Origin: Mycobacterium triplex
Lineage (GTDB): Bacteria; Actinomycetota; Actinomycetes; Mycobacteriales; Mycobacteriaceae
Reading direction: 5' to 3'
Length of the DNA: 64,000 bases
NCBI RefSeq assembly: GCF_000689255.1
Contig: NZ_HG964446.1
Coordinates: 4,868,152-4,932,151, forward strand
In this document: piece after piece, positions 52,750 to 61,165 of the stretch
Numbering within the stretch: the stretch's first letter is position 1
How the letters are laid out: each line of letters opens with the position of its first letter
Program-made: the position numbers and the translations under genes
The notes under the pieces: model-generated
Databases searched by the model: none
What the model saw: only the letters and a program-made list of their open reading frames with translations
Told to the model about the DNA's origin: nothing

Positions 52750-53443
52750 CGCCGGGCCCGACGCGGGCGGGTTGCTCGCGCCGGGGGTGTCTCTCCGACT
52801 CGCGGGCCACGGCAGGACCAGGCGGCGCACCAATACCAGCGTTCTCAGTAGCGACGCCACGGTGGCGCGCGAACAGATCCTGGCCGCGGCAGAAGACGTC
52901 ATTGCGCGCTATGGGGTCTCGAAAACCACCATGGACGACATCGGCAGGCAAGCCGGTGTCTCCCGTCCCACCGTGTACCGGTATTTCGGCGACCGCGATA
53001 ATCTGTTGGGCGCGTTGATCGAACGGCGCGCACGGATGCTGTTCGATCGTGCCCGTCACTACATCTTCGGGTTTGGGTCCTTCGACCAACAACTCGTCGA
53101 GGGGCTGTTGTATCTCGTCGACCACGGTCGACGGGACCCGATCGTCCGGATCCTGGTTGGCCCCGAATACCGGGACGTGACTACGCCGATCGTCAACGGA
53201 TCCGCGCTTGCCGCCGAACTTACCGCCGAGATGTGGGAGCCGGTGCTGCGGCGGGCAATGCAACGCGGCGAAATCCGGTCAGATCTTGACGTGTTGGCCG
53301 TCGGCCAGTGGCTGGCATTGGTGCAGTTCATCCTCGTGGGACGGTGTGATGCTACCGGCGCCGACGATGCCGGAACCCGCATGCTATTGAAAACGTTTGT
53401 ATTACCGGCATTTTCGCCTGTTCAGCGGCCGGTTACTCCATAG
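52715..53443 (+). CDS. TetR family regulator
   Basis: A 242-residue regulator with an unusual 50-residue N-terminal extension rich in Gly, Arg and Thr before the helix-turn-helix (REQILAAAEDVIARYGVSKTTMDDIGRQAGVSRPTVYRYFGDRDNLL). GGGAGG precedes ATG 52715, so the extension is probably translated; it overlaps the FadD gene by 35 bp. As last gene of the operon 45042-53443, it is a candidate for the regulator that recognises the ACCTA-type elements. Its tail overlaps the convergent TetR gene by 22 bp. Confidence 0.8.
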   Translation: MTSANDLPARGDAGPDAGGLLAPGVSLRLAGHGRTRRRTNTSVLSSDATVAREQILAAAEDVIARYGVSKTTMDDIGRQAGVSRPTVYRYFGDRDNLLGALIERRARMLFDRARHYIFGFGSFDQQLVEGLLYLVDHGRRDPIVRILVGPEYRDVTTPIVNGSALAAELTAEMWEPVLRRAMQRGEIRSDLDVLAVGQWLALVQFILVGRCDATGADDAGTRMLLKTFVLPAFSPVQRPVTP

Positions 53444-54129
53444 AGCAGCATCTGCACGGCTTCCTCGATCTGGCGGCTCTTGCCGGGACGGCGTTGGTCT
53501 GACGGAAAAAGCCAGTCGTCGAGCAGCACCAGCGACAGCACCGAGCCGACGGACAGGGCCACCGCAACCGGGGCGTCGAGCTCACGGAAATGCCGCGCCG
53601 CACCGTGCTCAGTGAGCACCAGCTGCACGGAGCGCAGATTGTCCGCGAGCTTGCTGCTCACCCGCGCAGCCACCTCGGCGAGCACCGGCTCACCACCGAT
53701 GACCCGGGCGGCCACCAGCGTCCGAAACAACTCCTTGTGCTCGGCGGCCAGGCCGTAGAAGCCTTTGACGAACGACCGCGCGACCTCGGCGGGGTCGGTT
53801 TGCGCTGCCACAGTCACGTTCCAGGTCTTGGCCCACTGATTCACAAACTCCGTGAACGGCGCCAAGATCGTCGTTTCGAACAGCTCAGCCTTGCTTCCGA
53901 AGTTGCGGAAAAGTACCGACTCACCGACACCAGCGGCCTCGGCGATCTGACGGGTCGTGGTGCCGTGATAGCCCTGTTCGGAAAACAGGCGGTGCGCAGC
54001 CTGCAGGACTAGGGCCCGGATCTCGTCGACGCCTCGGCGTCCGTTTCGGGGACTGGCCACCGGATCGGCTAACGGGGAGACCCGGCTGTTAACGCCGAAC
54101 TCAGCATTCCGGGCCTCCTTACTCGACAA
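53422..54129 (-). CDS. TetR family regulator
   Basis: A 235-residue TetR protein. The DNA-binding domain is at about residues 36-80 (IRALVLQAAHRLFSEQGYHGTTTRQIAEAAGVGESVLFRNFGSKAELF, here cited in pieces by position). A TTG at 54129 is the first codon with a ribosome site (GGGAG four bases before); GTG 54060 is an alternative that gives a normal short N-terminus. It is divergent from the six-helix protein at 54289, with a strong double palindrome between them (54223-54265), so it probably represses that block of membrane and COX-like genes. Confidence 0.8.
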   Translation of the reverse strand: MSSKEARNAEFGVNSRVSPLADPVASPRNGRRGVDEIRALVLQAAHRLFSEQGYHGTTTRQIAEAAGVGESVLFRNFGSKAELFETTILAPFTEFVNQWAKTWNVTVAAQTDPAEVARSFVKGFYGLAAEHKELFRTLVAARVIGGEPVLAEVAARVSSKLADNLRSVQLVLTEHGAARHFRELDAPVAVALSVGSVLSLVLLDDWLFPSDQRRPGKSRQIEEAVQMLLYGVTGR

Positions 54130-54222
54130 TGTTCTCCCGACTCTAACCCCCGTCGCGTGCAGCTTCGGACCGATCCGCGGGCGTGCCGGCCCCCGGGTGG
54201 AGCGTCCGGAATTTCTGCCTCT

Positions 54223-54265
54223 ATCGTAAGCACCACTTACGATCTAAGATAGTGACACTTATCTT
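54223..54265. promoter_or_regulatory. Two palindromes in a divergent promoter
   Basis: ATCGTAAG-N5-CTTACGAT (54223-54243) is a perfect 8-bp inverted repeat. Beside it, AAGATA-N8-TATCTT spans 54246-54265. They fill the space between the TetR gene (start 54129) and the membrane protein (start 54289), as expected for an autoregulated TetR with two dimer sites. Confidence 0.65.
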
Positions 54266-54288
54266 CGCATACGGAGGAGCGGTGTCGC

Positions 54289-55032
54289 ATGGCGAAACAG
54301 ATTGAGCTTGACTCGGGGCTGGCCAAGGCCGCTGTCTGGTCGGGCATCGCGCTGATCGTGGCGATGATCCTGGCGCAGGGTTTCATGATGCATTTCATTC
54401 CGCCGCCATCGCCGGCTCTGTCGGCAAAGGAGCTCGCCCAACGGTTCATCGACCGGCGGGACGAAATCCGGCTGGGATGCTTGATCCAGTGCATCTTCTG
54501 GTCGTTCTGGGCAACGTGGTGCATGGCGATCACCATCTTCATTCGCAAAATGGAACGCGGCTGGCCGATCCTGACGTACTCGTCGATCGCGCTGCAGGGC
54601 GGCGGCTACGTCTTCTTCATCTTGATTCCGATGACGTGGGGCGTCATCGCGTTTCGGCCGGAGTCGCTGGACCCGGCGGTGATGCAGATCATGAACGACT
54701 GGGTGTGGTTCGACTTCCTGTTCACCTGGCCCCCGTTCGCGGTGTGGATGGCGGTGATCGGCCTGGCCATCATCAAGGACCACAACGTGCCGACGCTGTA
54801 CCCGCGCTGGGTCGCATACCTGAACTTCTGGTGTGCCATCTTGATCTTCCCCGCCGGGCTGATTGTGTTCTTCCACGACGGCCTGTTTGCCTACAACGGT
54901 GTCGGCGCCTTCTGGATCCCCTTCGCAATCTTCTTCGGGTGGATGATCGCGATGTCGGTGCTGACCCTGCAAGCCATCGACCGACAAAAGGCGAGAAGCC
55001 CCGAGGGTCCGCGCGAGATGGCCGCGGTCTAG
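54289..55032 (+). CDS. Six-helix membrane protein (GPFAWNG family)
   Basis: A 247-residue member of the six-helix family, somewhat diverged. FIPPPSPALSAKELAQRFIDRRDEIRLG follows helix 1, TWPPFAVWM is in helix 4, YPRWVAYLNFW before helix 5, and FFHDGLFAYNGVGAFWIP before helix 6 (DGLFAYNG in place of GPFAWNG). GGAGGAG precedes ATG 54289 at a somewhat long distance. It begins a four-gene set with a COX3-like and a COX4-like protein and another six-helix member. The arrangement suggests that the family and the COX-like pair work together in the membrane; this is inference. Confidence 0.65.
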   Translation: MAKQIELDSGLAKAAVWSGIALIVAMILAQGFMMHFIPPPSPALSAKELAQRFIDRRDEIRLGCLIQCIFWSFWATWCMAITIFIRKMERGWPILTYSSIALQGGGYVFFILIPMTWGVIAFRPESLDPAVMQIMNDWVWFDFLFTWPPFAVWMAVIGLAIIKDHNVPTLYPRWVAYLNFWCAILIFPAGLIVFFHDGLFAYNGVGAFWIPFAIFFGWMIAMSVLTLQAIDRQKARSPEGPREMAAV

Positions 55033-55048
55033 GGCGAAGGACATTCCC

Positions 55049-55651
55049 TTGCCGCCCATGACGACGCAGTCGACGGCACCGGCAGCAACGCACAAGGCCA
55101 AAAGGGTTCCCGGCGAAGAAGGCGTCTGGATCTTCATACTCGGCGACATCTGCGTTTTTGCCGTTTTCTTCACGTACTACCTGGTCCAGCGCGGCAAGCA
55201 CGTCGATCTCTTCGATGTGTCGCAGTCCACCCTGAACAAGAACTTCGGCGCGGTCAACACGGTGTTCCTGCTGATCAGTTCGCTGTTCGTGGTGTTGGCC
55301 GTCCGTGCCATGCGAGCGGCCGAGCGGCTACTCGCACGACGGCTGATCGCCGCGGCTTTCCTGTGCGGCGTGGCCTTCATCGTCGTCAAGGTCTTCGAGT
55401 ACTCCGAACGGATTGCGGCGCACCAGATCCCGACCACCAACGGGTTCTACCTGCTCTACTTCGTCCTGACCGGGTTGCACCTCTTCCACCTGATCCTCGG
55501 GTTGGGCGTGCTCACGGCGCTGTTCTTCCTCGCCCGCAGGGCCGAGCTCTCCAAACACCAGTGGGCATTCTTCGAGGGCGGAGCCTGCTTTTGGCACATG
55601 GTCGATCTGCTGTGGCTGGTGCTGTTCCCGCTTATTTTCTTGGTCAGGTGA
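55049..55651 (+). CDS. Cytochrome c oxidase subunit III-like protein (NorE type)
   Basis: A 200-residue membrane protein with five helices, the short form of COX3. GEEGVWIFILGDICVFAVFFTYY is the first helix, and TGLHLFHLILGLG with its histidines and FFEGGACFWHMVDLLWL the last, all family marks. It is shorter than classical COX3 and fits the NorE/QoxC-like branch. TTG 55049 has GAAGGA at 7 bp; ATG 55058 is the alternative. No subunit I, II or cytochrome gene is nearby. It directly precedes the COX4-like gene. Confidence 0.8.
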   Translation: MPPMTTQSTAPAATHKAKRVPGEEGVWIFILGDICVFAVFFTYYLVQRGKHVDLFDVSQSTLNKNFGAVNTVFLLISSLFVVLAVRAMRAAERLLARRLIAAAFLCGVAFIVVKVFEYSERIAAHQIPTTNGFYLLYFVLTGLHLFHLILGLGVLTALFFLARRAELSKHQWAFFEGGACFWHMVDLLWLVLFPLIFLVR

Positions 55652-55656
55652 GACGA

Positions 55657-55926
55657 ATGTCGGCCTTGCTGCGCACGCCGGCGACGGCGGTGTGGGTCCT
55701 ATTGATAACCGCCACCGGTGTGTCCTGGGCGCTGGGGACTCAGCACGGTATGCACGGTCACCAGCTGGCCAGCGTGATCATCCTGCTGATCGCCTTCGTC
55801 AAAGTCCGCTTGGTCGGCATGTACTTCATGGAGCTGCGGGAGGCACCAAATGTCTTGCGCGGGCTGTTCGAAGCGTATTGCCTAATTGTGTGCGCGCTGC
55901 TCCTGGGAGTTTTTATTTTCGCCTAA
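55657..55926 (+). CDS. COX4-like small membrane protein (NorF/CyoD type)
   Basis: An 89-residue protein with three hydrophobic helices. The central FVKVRLVGMYFMELREAP is the typical turn of prokaryotic subunit IV (CyoD/QoxD/NorF) proteins. It starts 5 bp after the COX3-like gene, and the two are surely co-expressed. In NorEF the pair assists nitric oxide reductase, but no nor genes lie in this window. Confidence 0.75.
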   Translation: MSALLRTPATAVWVLLITATGVSWALGTQHGMHGHQLASVIILLIAFVKVRLVGMYFMELREAPNVLRGLFEAYCLIVCALLLGVFIFA

Positions 55927-55976
55927 ACACTTGACGGAGACGCAGCGCGCGACAACAGTCTTGCCAGGAGGTAGCA

Positions 55977-56696
55977 GTGGAAGCGAGAGTGCAGCGAGTC
56001 CTGATTTGGACCGGCCCGGGGATGATCGCGCTGTGGCTGGGCGCGTTCCTGTTCATCGCGGGGTTCATACCGCCCTCGCATCCGAGCGCCAGCGCCGCCG
56101 AGATCGTGCGTCTCTATGCAGACCACCCCAATGCGATAAAGCTCGGCATGATCATCTCGATGGCGGGTTCGGCCCTGCTGGTTCCGTGGGCCATCGCGAT
56201 CTCGGGCCAGCTGCGACGAATCGACGGAGCGAAGGCACTCGCCGACGTGCAGATGGTCTCGTGCGCGTTGCTGTCCCTGGAGTTCATCACGCCGATCGGC
56301 GTGTGGATGGCCGTCGCCTTCCGGTACGACGATCGCGCACCCGACGTGACCCGTGCGCTTCACGACGTCGGCTGGATCCTGTTTGTGACGGTCATCTGGT
56401 CGCTTTGGGTGCAATTGCTCGCGATCGCCGCCGCGATTCTGATCGATCACCGCAGCGAGCCGGTGCTACCGCGATGGCTCGGATACCTCAACCTGTGGGT
56501 GGCCATGCTGATCATCCCGGCCGGGTTGGTGTTGTTCTTCAAGCATGGACCGTTCGCGTGGAACGGGGTGGTCGGCTTGTACATCCCCCTCGTGGCGTTC
56601 GTCATCTGGATCATGTCGATGACGGTCACCATCCATCAGAAGCTGTCCCAGGAGATCGCGTCGGCGTCGCAGGCCGTGGAACCGGTAGCGCCCTGA
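55977..56696 (+). CDS. Six-helix membrane protein (GPFAWNG family)
   Basis: A 239-residue member of the six-helix family. FIPPSHPSASAAEIVRLYADH follows helix 1, LPRWLGYLNLWV precedes helix 5 and FFKHGPFAWNGVVGLYIP helix 6. This last part is the best match to the broken copy at the left edge of the window (1-150). The GTG at 55977 has AGGAGG eight bases before. It ends the block that starts at 54289 and converges on an SDR gene. Confidence 0.65.
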   Translation: MEARVQRVLIWTGPGMIALWLGAFLFIAGFIPPSHPSASAAEIVRLYADHPNAIKLGMIISMAGSALLVPWAIAISGQLRRIDGAKALADVQMVSCALLSLEFITPIGVWMAVAFRYDDRAPDVTRALHDVGWILFVTVIWSLWVQLLAIAAAILIDHRSEPVLPRWLGYLNLWVAMLIIPAGLVLFFKHGPFAWNGVVGLYIPLVAFVIWIMSMTVTIHQKLSQEIASASQAVEPVAP

Positions 56697-56717
56697 GTCG
56701 GTGCCGCGCAATCGTCG

Positions 56718-57491
56718 TCAATGACCCGAGGTGCCGCCGTCGACGGCGATCGTGGAGCCGGTGATATAGCTGGACGCCGGGCTGGCCAAAAACACCACCA
56801 CAGTGTCGATCTCGCGCTGGGTGGCGACCCTTCCCAGTGAACACCCGGCGAGGAATCGGTCCAGGGTTTCGCTCGACATGTCGCCGATCATGTCGGTCTC
56901 GACGAATCCCGGCGCAATGGCATTGACGCGAATGCCTTTGCGGGCCGCCCACTGATTGGACAAGTCTTTGGTCAAGCCGATCAGCCCGGCTTTGCTGGAC
57001 GCGTAGGCGGCTTGCGGCAGGTGGGATTTGATCAGGCCAAGCATGCTGGAGACGTTGATGATGCTCGAGCCGTGACCCATCACCCGCGCGCAGGCCTGCG
57101 CGACCCAATAGGCGCCGAACAGGTTCACCTGGACCACCGAGGTGAAATCCTCCGGTCGTTCCCGCGATGCGGGTTTCACCAGCGAGACGCCGGCGTTGTT
57201 CACCAGCACGTCGATCCGACCGAATTGATCGACCGCCGCGTCGACCAGCGCCGCGCAGTCCTCGGGACATGTGACATCGGTCGGTACCGCCAGGCATTCC
57301 CTCCCGACCTCGCGAACGCCGCGCGCGGTTGTCTCCAAGGGTCCCGGTCGACGGCCGGCGATCACGACGTCGGCCCCCGCCTCGGCGAGGGCGCGGGCGA
57401 AACCCGCGCCCAGACCACTGCCCGCCCCGGTCACGACCGCGACGCGGCCAGTGACCCGGAACAGGTCAAGCACACCATTGGTCGTCGTCAC
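56718..57491 (-). CDS. Short-chain dehydrogenase/reductase (FabG-like)
   Basis: A 257-residue SDR. TGAGSGLGAGFA binds the cofactor, AGRRPG suggests NADP, NNAG is at strand 4, SSMLG and YASSKAG form the active site, and the C-terminus ends GSTIAVDGGTSGH as in FabG-like enzymes. It follows the SDR gene at 57522 by 30 bp and is third gene of the operon that begins with the Rieske oxygenase at 59476. It probably reduces or oxidises a pathway alcohol/ketone. Confidence 0.85.
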   Translation of the reverse strand: MTTTNGVLDLFRVTGRVAVVTGAGSGLGAGFARALAEAGADVVIAGRRPGPLETTARGVREVGRECLAVPTDVTCPEDCAALVDAAVDQFGRIDVLVNNAGVSLVKPASRERPEDFTSVVQVNLFGAYWVAQACARVMGHGSSIINVSSMLGLIKSHLPQAAYASSKAGLIGLTKDLSNQWAARKGIRVNAIAPGFVETDMIGDMSSETLDRFLAGCSLGRVATQREIDTVVVFLASPASSYITGSTIAVDGGTSGH

Positions 57492-57521
57492 CGGCCAACT
57501 CCTGCCTTCTAGTCCGAGCTC

Positions 57522-58316
57522 TCAGAAGACGCTATAGCCGCCGTCGACAACCACTTCGTTGCCGGTGTGGTAGGTCAGCCCGCTATGCGCAAGGAACGGA
57601 GCAATATCGAGGTAGTCTTCGTGGGACGCCCAGCGGCGGACCGGAATTCGTGCAGTCGCGGCTTTCATGAACTTCGGGTCGGCACGCAGGAATTCATTCA
57701 TCGCGGTGGTCGTCCATCCCGGGACCAGGATGTTCACCCGGATGCCATAACGGGCCAGTTCGACTGCGAGCGTGCGGCCCAGACCGACCAAGCCGCTCTT
57801 GGTGACGGCGTACGCGGCCTGACGGGCGGCACCGTAGCGCGACACCATCGAGGACACCACCACAATCGATCCACTCCCCCGGTCGATCATGTGCCGGGCA
57901 GCGGCGCGCGTGGTGAGGAAACCGCCATCCAGGTTGGTTTGCAGAACGCGTTGCCAATCGGCCAACGTGGTTTCGACGTACGGGGTCGCGGCCGCGATTC
58001 CGGCGTTGGCAAACAGGCTATCGACGCGCCCGAATCGTCGCAGAGTGGCATGCATCGCGCGCTCGACTTCGGCTTCGCTGGCGACGTCACACACCACCGA
58101 CCACGCTTCGATGCCCTTCGCACGCAACGACGTCACCGCCGCTTGGTTGCGGTCATCATTTCGCGCCCAGATCGCTACGGCGGCCCCGGCACGCCCGACA
58201 CCGTGGGCCAGCGCCGCCCCGATGCCGGTATTGCCGCCGGTAACCACCACCGTCGTGCCACTCAAATCGTAGGGGCCCCGTGGGTCAGTGTCGTCCTGGG
58301 ACTGATCAGCAGTCAC
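57522..58316 (-). CDS. Short-chain dehydrogenase/reductase
   Basis: A 264-residue SDR with TGGNTGIGAALA, ARNDDRNQ after strand 2, ANAG, SSMVSRY and YAVTKSG. The GTG at 58316 overlaps the stop of the Rieske gene by 4 bp (GTGA), so translation is coupled. A cis-dihydrodiol dehydrogenase-like role beside a Rieske oxygenase is an obvious guess, but the sequence does not show it. Confidence 0.85.
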   Translation of the reverse strand: MTADQSQDDTDPRGPYDLSGTTVVVTGGNTGIGAALAHGVGRAGAAVAIWARNDDRNQAAVTSLRAKGIEAWSVVCDVASEAEVERAMHATLRRFGRVDSLFANAGIAAATPYVETTLADWQRVLQTNLDGGFLTTRAAARHMIDRGSGSIVVVSSMVSRYGAARQAAYAVTKSGLVGLGRTLAVELARYGIRVNILVPGWTTTAMNEFLRADPKFMKAATARIPVRRWASHEDYLDIAPFLAHSGLTYHTGNEVVVDGGYSVF

Positions 58317-59476
58317 GACGTCAGCTTGCCCAACTCTCGGCGAAATATATGATTCACCAACTCATTTCGCCCCAATAGCATCGGTCCCGCATTCGCGCTT
58401 TCCATAGCCGTCTGCGATCCCCGCAACAAGGGGAAATCTTCGTCATAGAGCACGGCTTGCAGAATGTCCCAGTTCTTCTCCCAAAGCCGTTGCCACTTCC
58501 CCTCATCCATCCCGCTGTCCTCGATGGTGGGCACCATTAGCCGCATCTCCATCCGACAACGGCCCGGTTCGATGGGATGCGGGCGAAACGTCAACAACTC
58601 GAAATGCGTGGTCTGACGCAACAATGTGCTGTTGGGCAACAGGAAATGCCCATCGATGATGTGCTTGGCCAGCACCTCATAGCGCGGCTCGTCGGCCATC
58701 ACACGGTCGATCGACTTGCGCGGAGTCGTCATCCGTACGTGGCGGCCATAGTCCTCGACACTCTGCACATTGGTGTAAACGTGCTTTCCCGCTGAATTCG
58801 GATGCGCGTACTGGATGTGATAGTTGTCGATGAACGCGTCCTGCATGATCTTCCAGTTGACCGGCTCGTCGTATGCAGCGCTGCGGAAAGTAACGAGCCG
58901 TTCCATCCGGTAGCCGGCCAGCAGCTCGTCGACCGCACGACCCAGCCAATCGGCGACGTCGATGGAGGCACTGGCCTCGTCGACCATCCATACCAGCCCG
59001 TGGCGCTCCTGGGTGGGCAACTCGATCAGGCCGTGCTGGGCGCGGTCCACGTCGCCGAAGGTATTGCCGCGCGTGACCGCGCGCAGCGAACCGTCCGGGT
59101 TGTAGGACCAGCGGTGATATCCGCAGGAGAACAGCCGACAGCTGCCGCGCTCGCGCTCCTCGAGCAGCGCACCGCGATGCCGGCAGTGGTTCACGAACGA
59201 CTTCACGCTGCCGTCCCGCTGCCGCACCACGATGACCTTGTTGCGCGGCATCTGCACGGTAAGAAAGTCACCCGGACGCGCGACCTCGGAGCCGTGGCAC
59301 ACAATGGAAGGCACCCTGCCGAAAACCAATTCGCGTTCCCGCGCGGCGATCTCCGGATCGGTGAACTCCCCGGGCTGTACGGTCACCACCTGGTCGTATT
59401 CATCGGTGGTGCCGTTTTTCAGGTGGTCGAGCATCTTCCCGATGCGTCCCTGTGACGCCGTCAGAGCCTGTGCCAT
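58313..59476 (-). CDS. Rieske non-haem iron oxygenase, alpha subunit
   Basis: A 387-residue paralogue of the protein at 47198. The Rieske ligands are about Cys98, His100, Cys118 and His121 (CRHRG, CGYHRW), with the same 17-residue spacing; the iron site is NWKIMQDAFIDNYHIQYAH. The C-terminal DEDFPLLRGSQ should give the third iron ligand. ATG 59476 has GAGGAGG before it. It heads an operon with two SDRs, and the ACCTA-type palindrome lies 49 bp upstream. No reductase or beta subunit is nearby. Confidence 0.9.
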   Translation of the reverse strand: MAQALTASQGRIGKMLDHLKNGTTDEYDQVVTVQPGEFTDPEIAARERELVFGRVPSIVCHGSEVARPGDFLTVQMPRNKVIVVRQRDGSVKSFVNHCRHRGALLEERERGSCRLFSCGYHRWSYNPDGSLRAVTRGNTFGDVDRAQHGLIELPTQERHGLVWMVDEASASIDVADWLGRAVDELLAGYRMERLVTFRSAAYDEPVNWKIMQDAFIDNYHIQYAHPNSAGKHVYTNVQSVEDYGRHVRMTTPRKSIDRVMADEPRYEVLAKHIIDGHFLLPNSTLLRQTTHFELLTFRPHPIEPGRCRMEMRLMVPTIEDSGMDEGKWQRLWEKNWDILQAVLYDEDFPLLRGSQTAMESANAGPMLLGRNELVNHIFRRELGKLTS

Positions 59477-59525
59477 CGCCGCGTCCTCCTCGCGATCCGC
59501 CGCGTAACTGCCCGCGAATCCCAAT

Positions 59526-59542
59526 ACCTACCACCACTAGGT
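59526..59542. promoter_or_regulatory. ACCTA-N7-TAGGT palindrome, site 2
   Basis: ACCTACCACCACTAGGT, a palindrome with 5-bp arms, 49 bp upstream of the Rieske gene at 59476. Confidence 0.55.
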
Positions 59543-59683
59543 TTACACCATCCCTGGGAGCGACGGAAGCAACTCCGCGCCGATCGGCGCCACGTACGGC
59601 CTGCGCTTGCACCGCACTGATGGTGACCAAAAGTCTGTGGCATACACCCGTCGCCGCCACAACCGTGATGCTTGACACAGTTT

Positions 59684-59699
59684 ACCTAGGTCCATAAGT
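59684..59699. promoter_or_regulatory. ACCTA-N6-TAAGT element, site 3
   Basis: ACCTAGGTCCATAAGT followed by TAATTG, 124 bp before the P450 at 59824. It closely matches site 1 at 44901, including the downstream TAATTG and the leader length. Confidence 0.5.
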
Positions 59700-59823
59700 T
59701 AATTGCATTGACCCGCCTCCGGGCGACGCTCGGCTGCGCTCAAAGGGCGCGGGCGATTGCGTCACCCAGTAGGGCAGCCCGATGGTCAGCACAACAATCG
59801 GAATGGCAGGAGCGAGTTGGGTT

Positions 59824-61065
59824 ATGACCACCACCGAAGCAGTCCCGGCGGATCTGGTCGTCGATTTCGACGTCTACGACCCCACCCTGGCCGCGCCCGT
59901 GGACATGTTCAACCAGCGAATTGTGGAGGTGGCCGGCGCCGGTCCGGTGGTCTACTCCCCTTTGTACGGTGGGCATTGGATCGTCACCCGGTACCAGGAA
60001 ATCGCTGAGGTGCTACGCGACCCAGCCCGATTCTCCAGCTATCCGAACAACTTGATACCGCACGGCTTTGGCAAGTTCATTCCCCTCGAGTACGACCCAC
60101 CCACCCACACCGTGTACCGGCGTGCGCTGCAACCGCTTTTCAATCCGCACCGGATGAACGCGATGGAACCGCAAATCCGCGCCATCGTGACCGAGTTGAT
60201 CGACGGGTTCGCCGCCCGCGGGTCGGCGGAGTTCATCTCCGAATTCGCCCATGAGTTGCCGGCGCGCGTGTTTCTGGCATTGATGGGCTGGCCGCTGGCG
60301 GACGCGCCGATGTTTACCGAAGCCACCGATACCACGCTGCATGGCATCCCTGGCGCCAGCGAGGAAGAGTCCATCGCCGCCCGGGCCGAAGCGGCGGGCA
60401 GGATGATGGCCTACTTCGCGGCAGTAGTCGACGATCGGCGCCGCCGAGCTGCCGACGCGTCGGATGTGACGGCATCGATCATCAACAGCGACATCGTGAT
60501 TGACGGTCAGCCCAGGGCGCTGACCGACGACGAGTTGTGCAACATTTTCATGCTGTTGCTCATCGCCGGATTGCACACCACTCAAGGGTCATTGGCCTGG
60601 GGCCTCATGCACCTCGCGGCGCACCGCGAACAGCGGGATGCGCTTGTCCAAGACCCCAGCCTGATCCCCGCGGCAGTGGAGGAAGTGCTGCGCATGGAGG
60701 CCGCGGTATCCGCGGGACGTAGCGTGGTCCACGACACCGAATTGGGCGGCGTGCAGCTACGGGCCGGCGATCAACTGCTGGTCGTGCTCGCCGGGGCCAA
60801 CCGCGACGAGCGGGAATTCGACAACCCGGACGACTTGCAAGTGACCCGCTCGCCCAACCGGCACATGTCGTTTGGTGCCGGACCACACCGATGCCTTGGC
60901 TCTCATCTGGCACGCGTGATGCTGCGCATCGCGTTTGAGGAGCTATACCGTCGACTCCCCGATGTCGAGCCCGATCCCGACCGGCCGTCGGTCTCGAACA
61001 CCGCGCAAGTGCGGGGCGTACTGGAGTTGCACATTCGCTTCACCCCCGAGGCAACGGCGGCATAA
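59824..61065 (+). CDS. Cytochrome P450 with GLHT I-helix
   Basis: A 413-residue paralogue of the P450 at 45960, alike over its whole length (for example FSSYPNNL, GSAEFISEFAHELPAR). Haem Cys is at about 357 (FGAGPHRCLGSHLARV). The I-helix reads LLLIAGLHTTQGSL, again with His (251) before Thr in place of Asp. ATG 59824 is chosen by comparison with that paralogue. It is divergent from the Rieske/SDR operon and followed 100 bp later by an ALDH gene. It probably hydroxylates a related position or compound. Confidence 0.9.
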   Translation: MTTTEAVPADLVVDFDVYDPTLAAPVDMFNQRIVEVAGAGPVVYSPLYGGHWIVTRYQEIAEVLRDPARFSSYPNNLIPHGFGKFIPLEYDPPTHTVYRRALQPLFNPHRMNAMEPQIRAIVTELIDGFAARGSAEFISEFAHELPARVFLALMGWPLADAPMFTEATDTTLHGIPGASEEESIAARAEAAGRMMAYFAAVVDDRRRRAADASDVTASIINSDIVIDGQPRALTDDELCNIFMLLLIAGLHTTQGSLAWGLMHLAAHREQRDALVQDPSLIPAAVEEVLRMEAAVSAGRSVVHDTELGGVQLRAGDQLLVVLAGANRDEREFDNPDDLQVTRSPNRHMSFGAGPHRCLGSHLARVMLRIAFEELYRRLPDVEPDPDRPSVSNTAQVRGVLELHIRFTPEATAA

Positions 61066-61165
61066 CCGAGTCGTGCGATCCAATTCCCTTCTGCCGAATG
61101 GATTTAGACACTTGACGCGACATTCTTACCGATTTGCACCATAGCGAACAGCGGAAGGGGACGAC

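Larger units (their letters stand above)
59477..59823. other. Divergent intergenic region with two operators
   Basis: These 347 bases contain no gene I can support. Two ACCTA-type elements lie at 59526-59542 (towards the Rieske gene) and 59684-59699 (towards the P450), the second with a TTGACA-like -35 box at 59673. The sequence after 59699 is a 124-bp leader before the P450 ATG. Confidence 0.5.
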
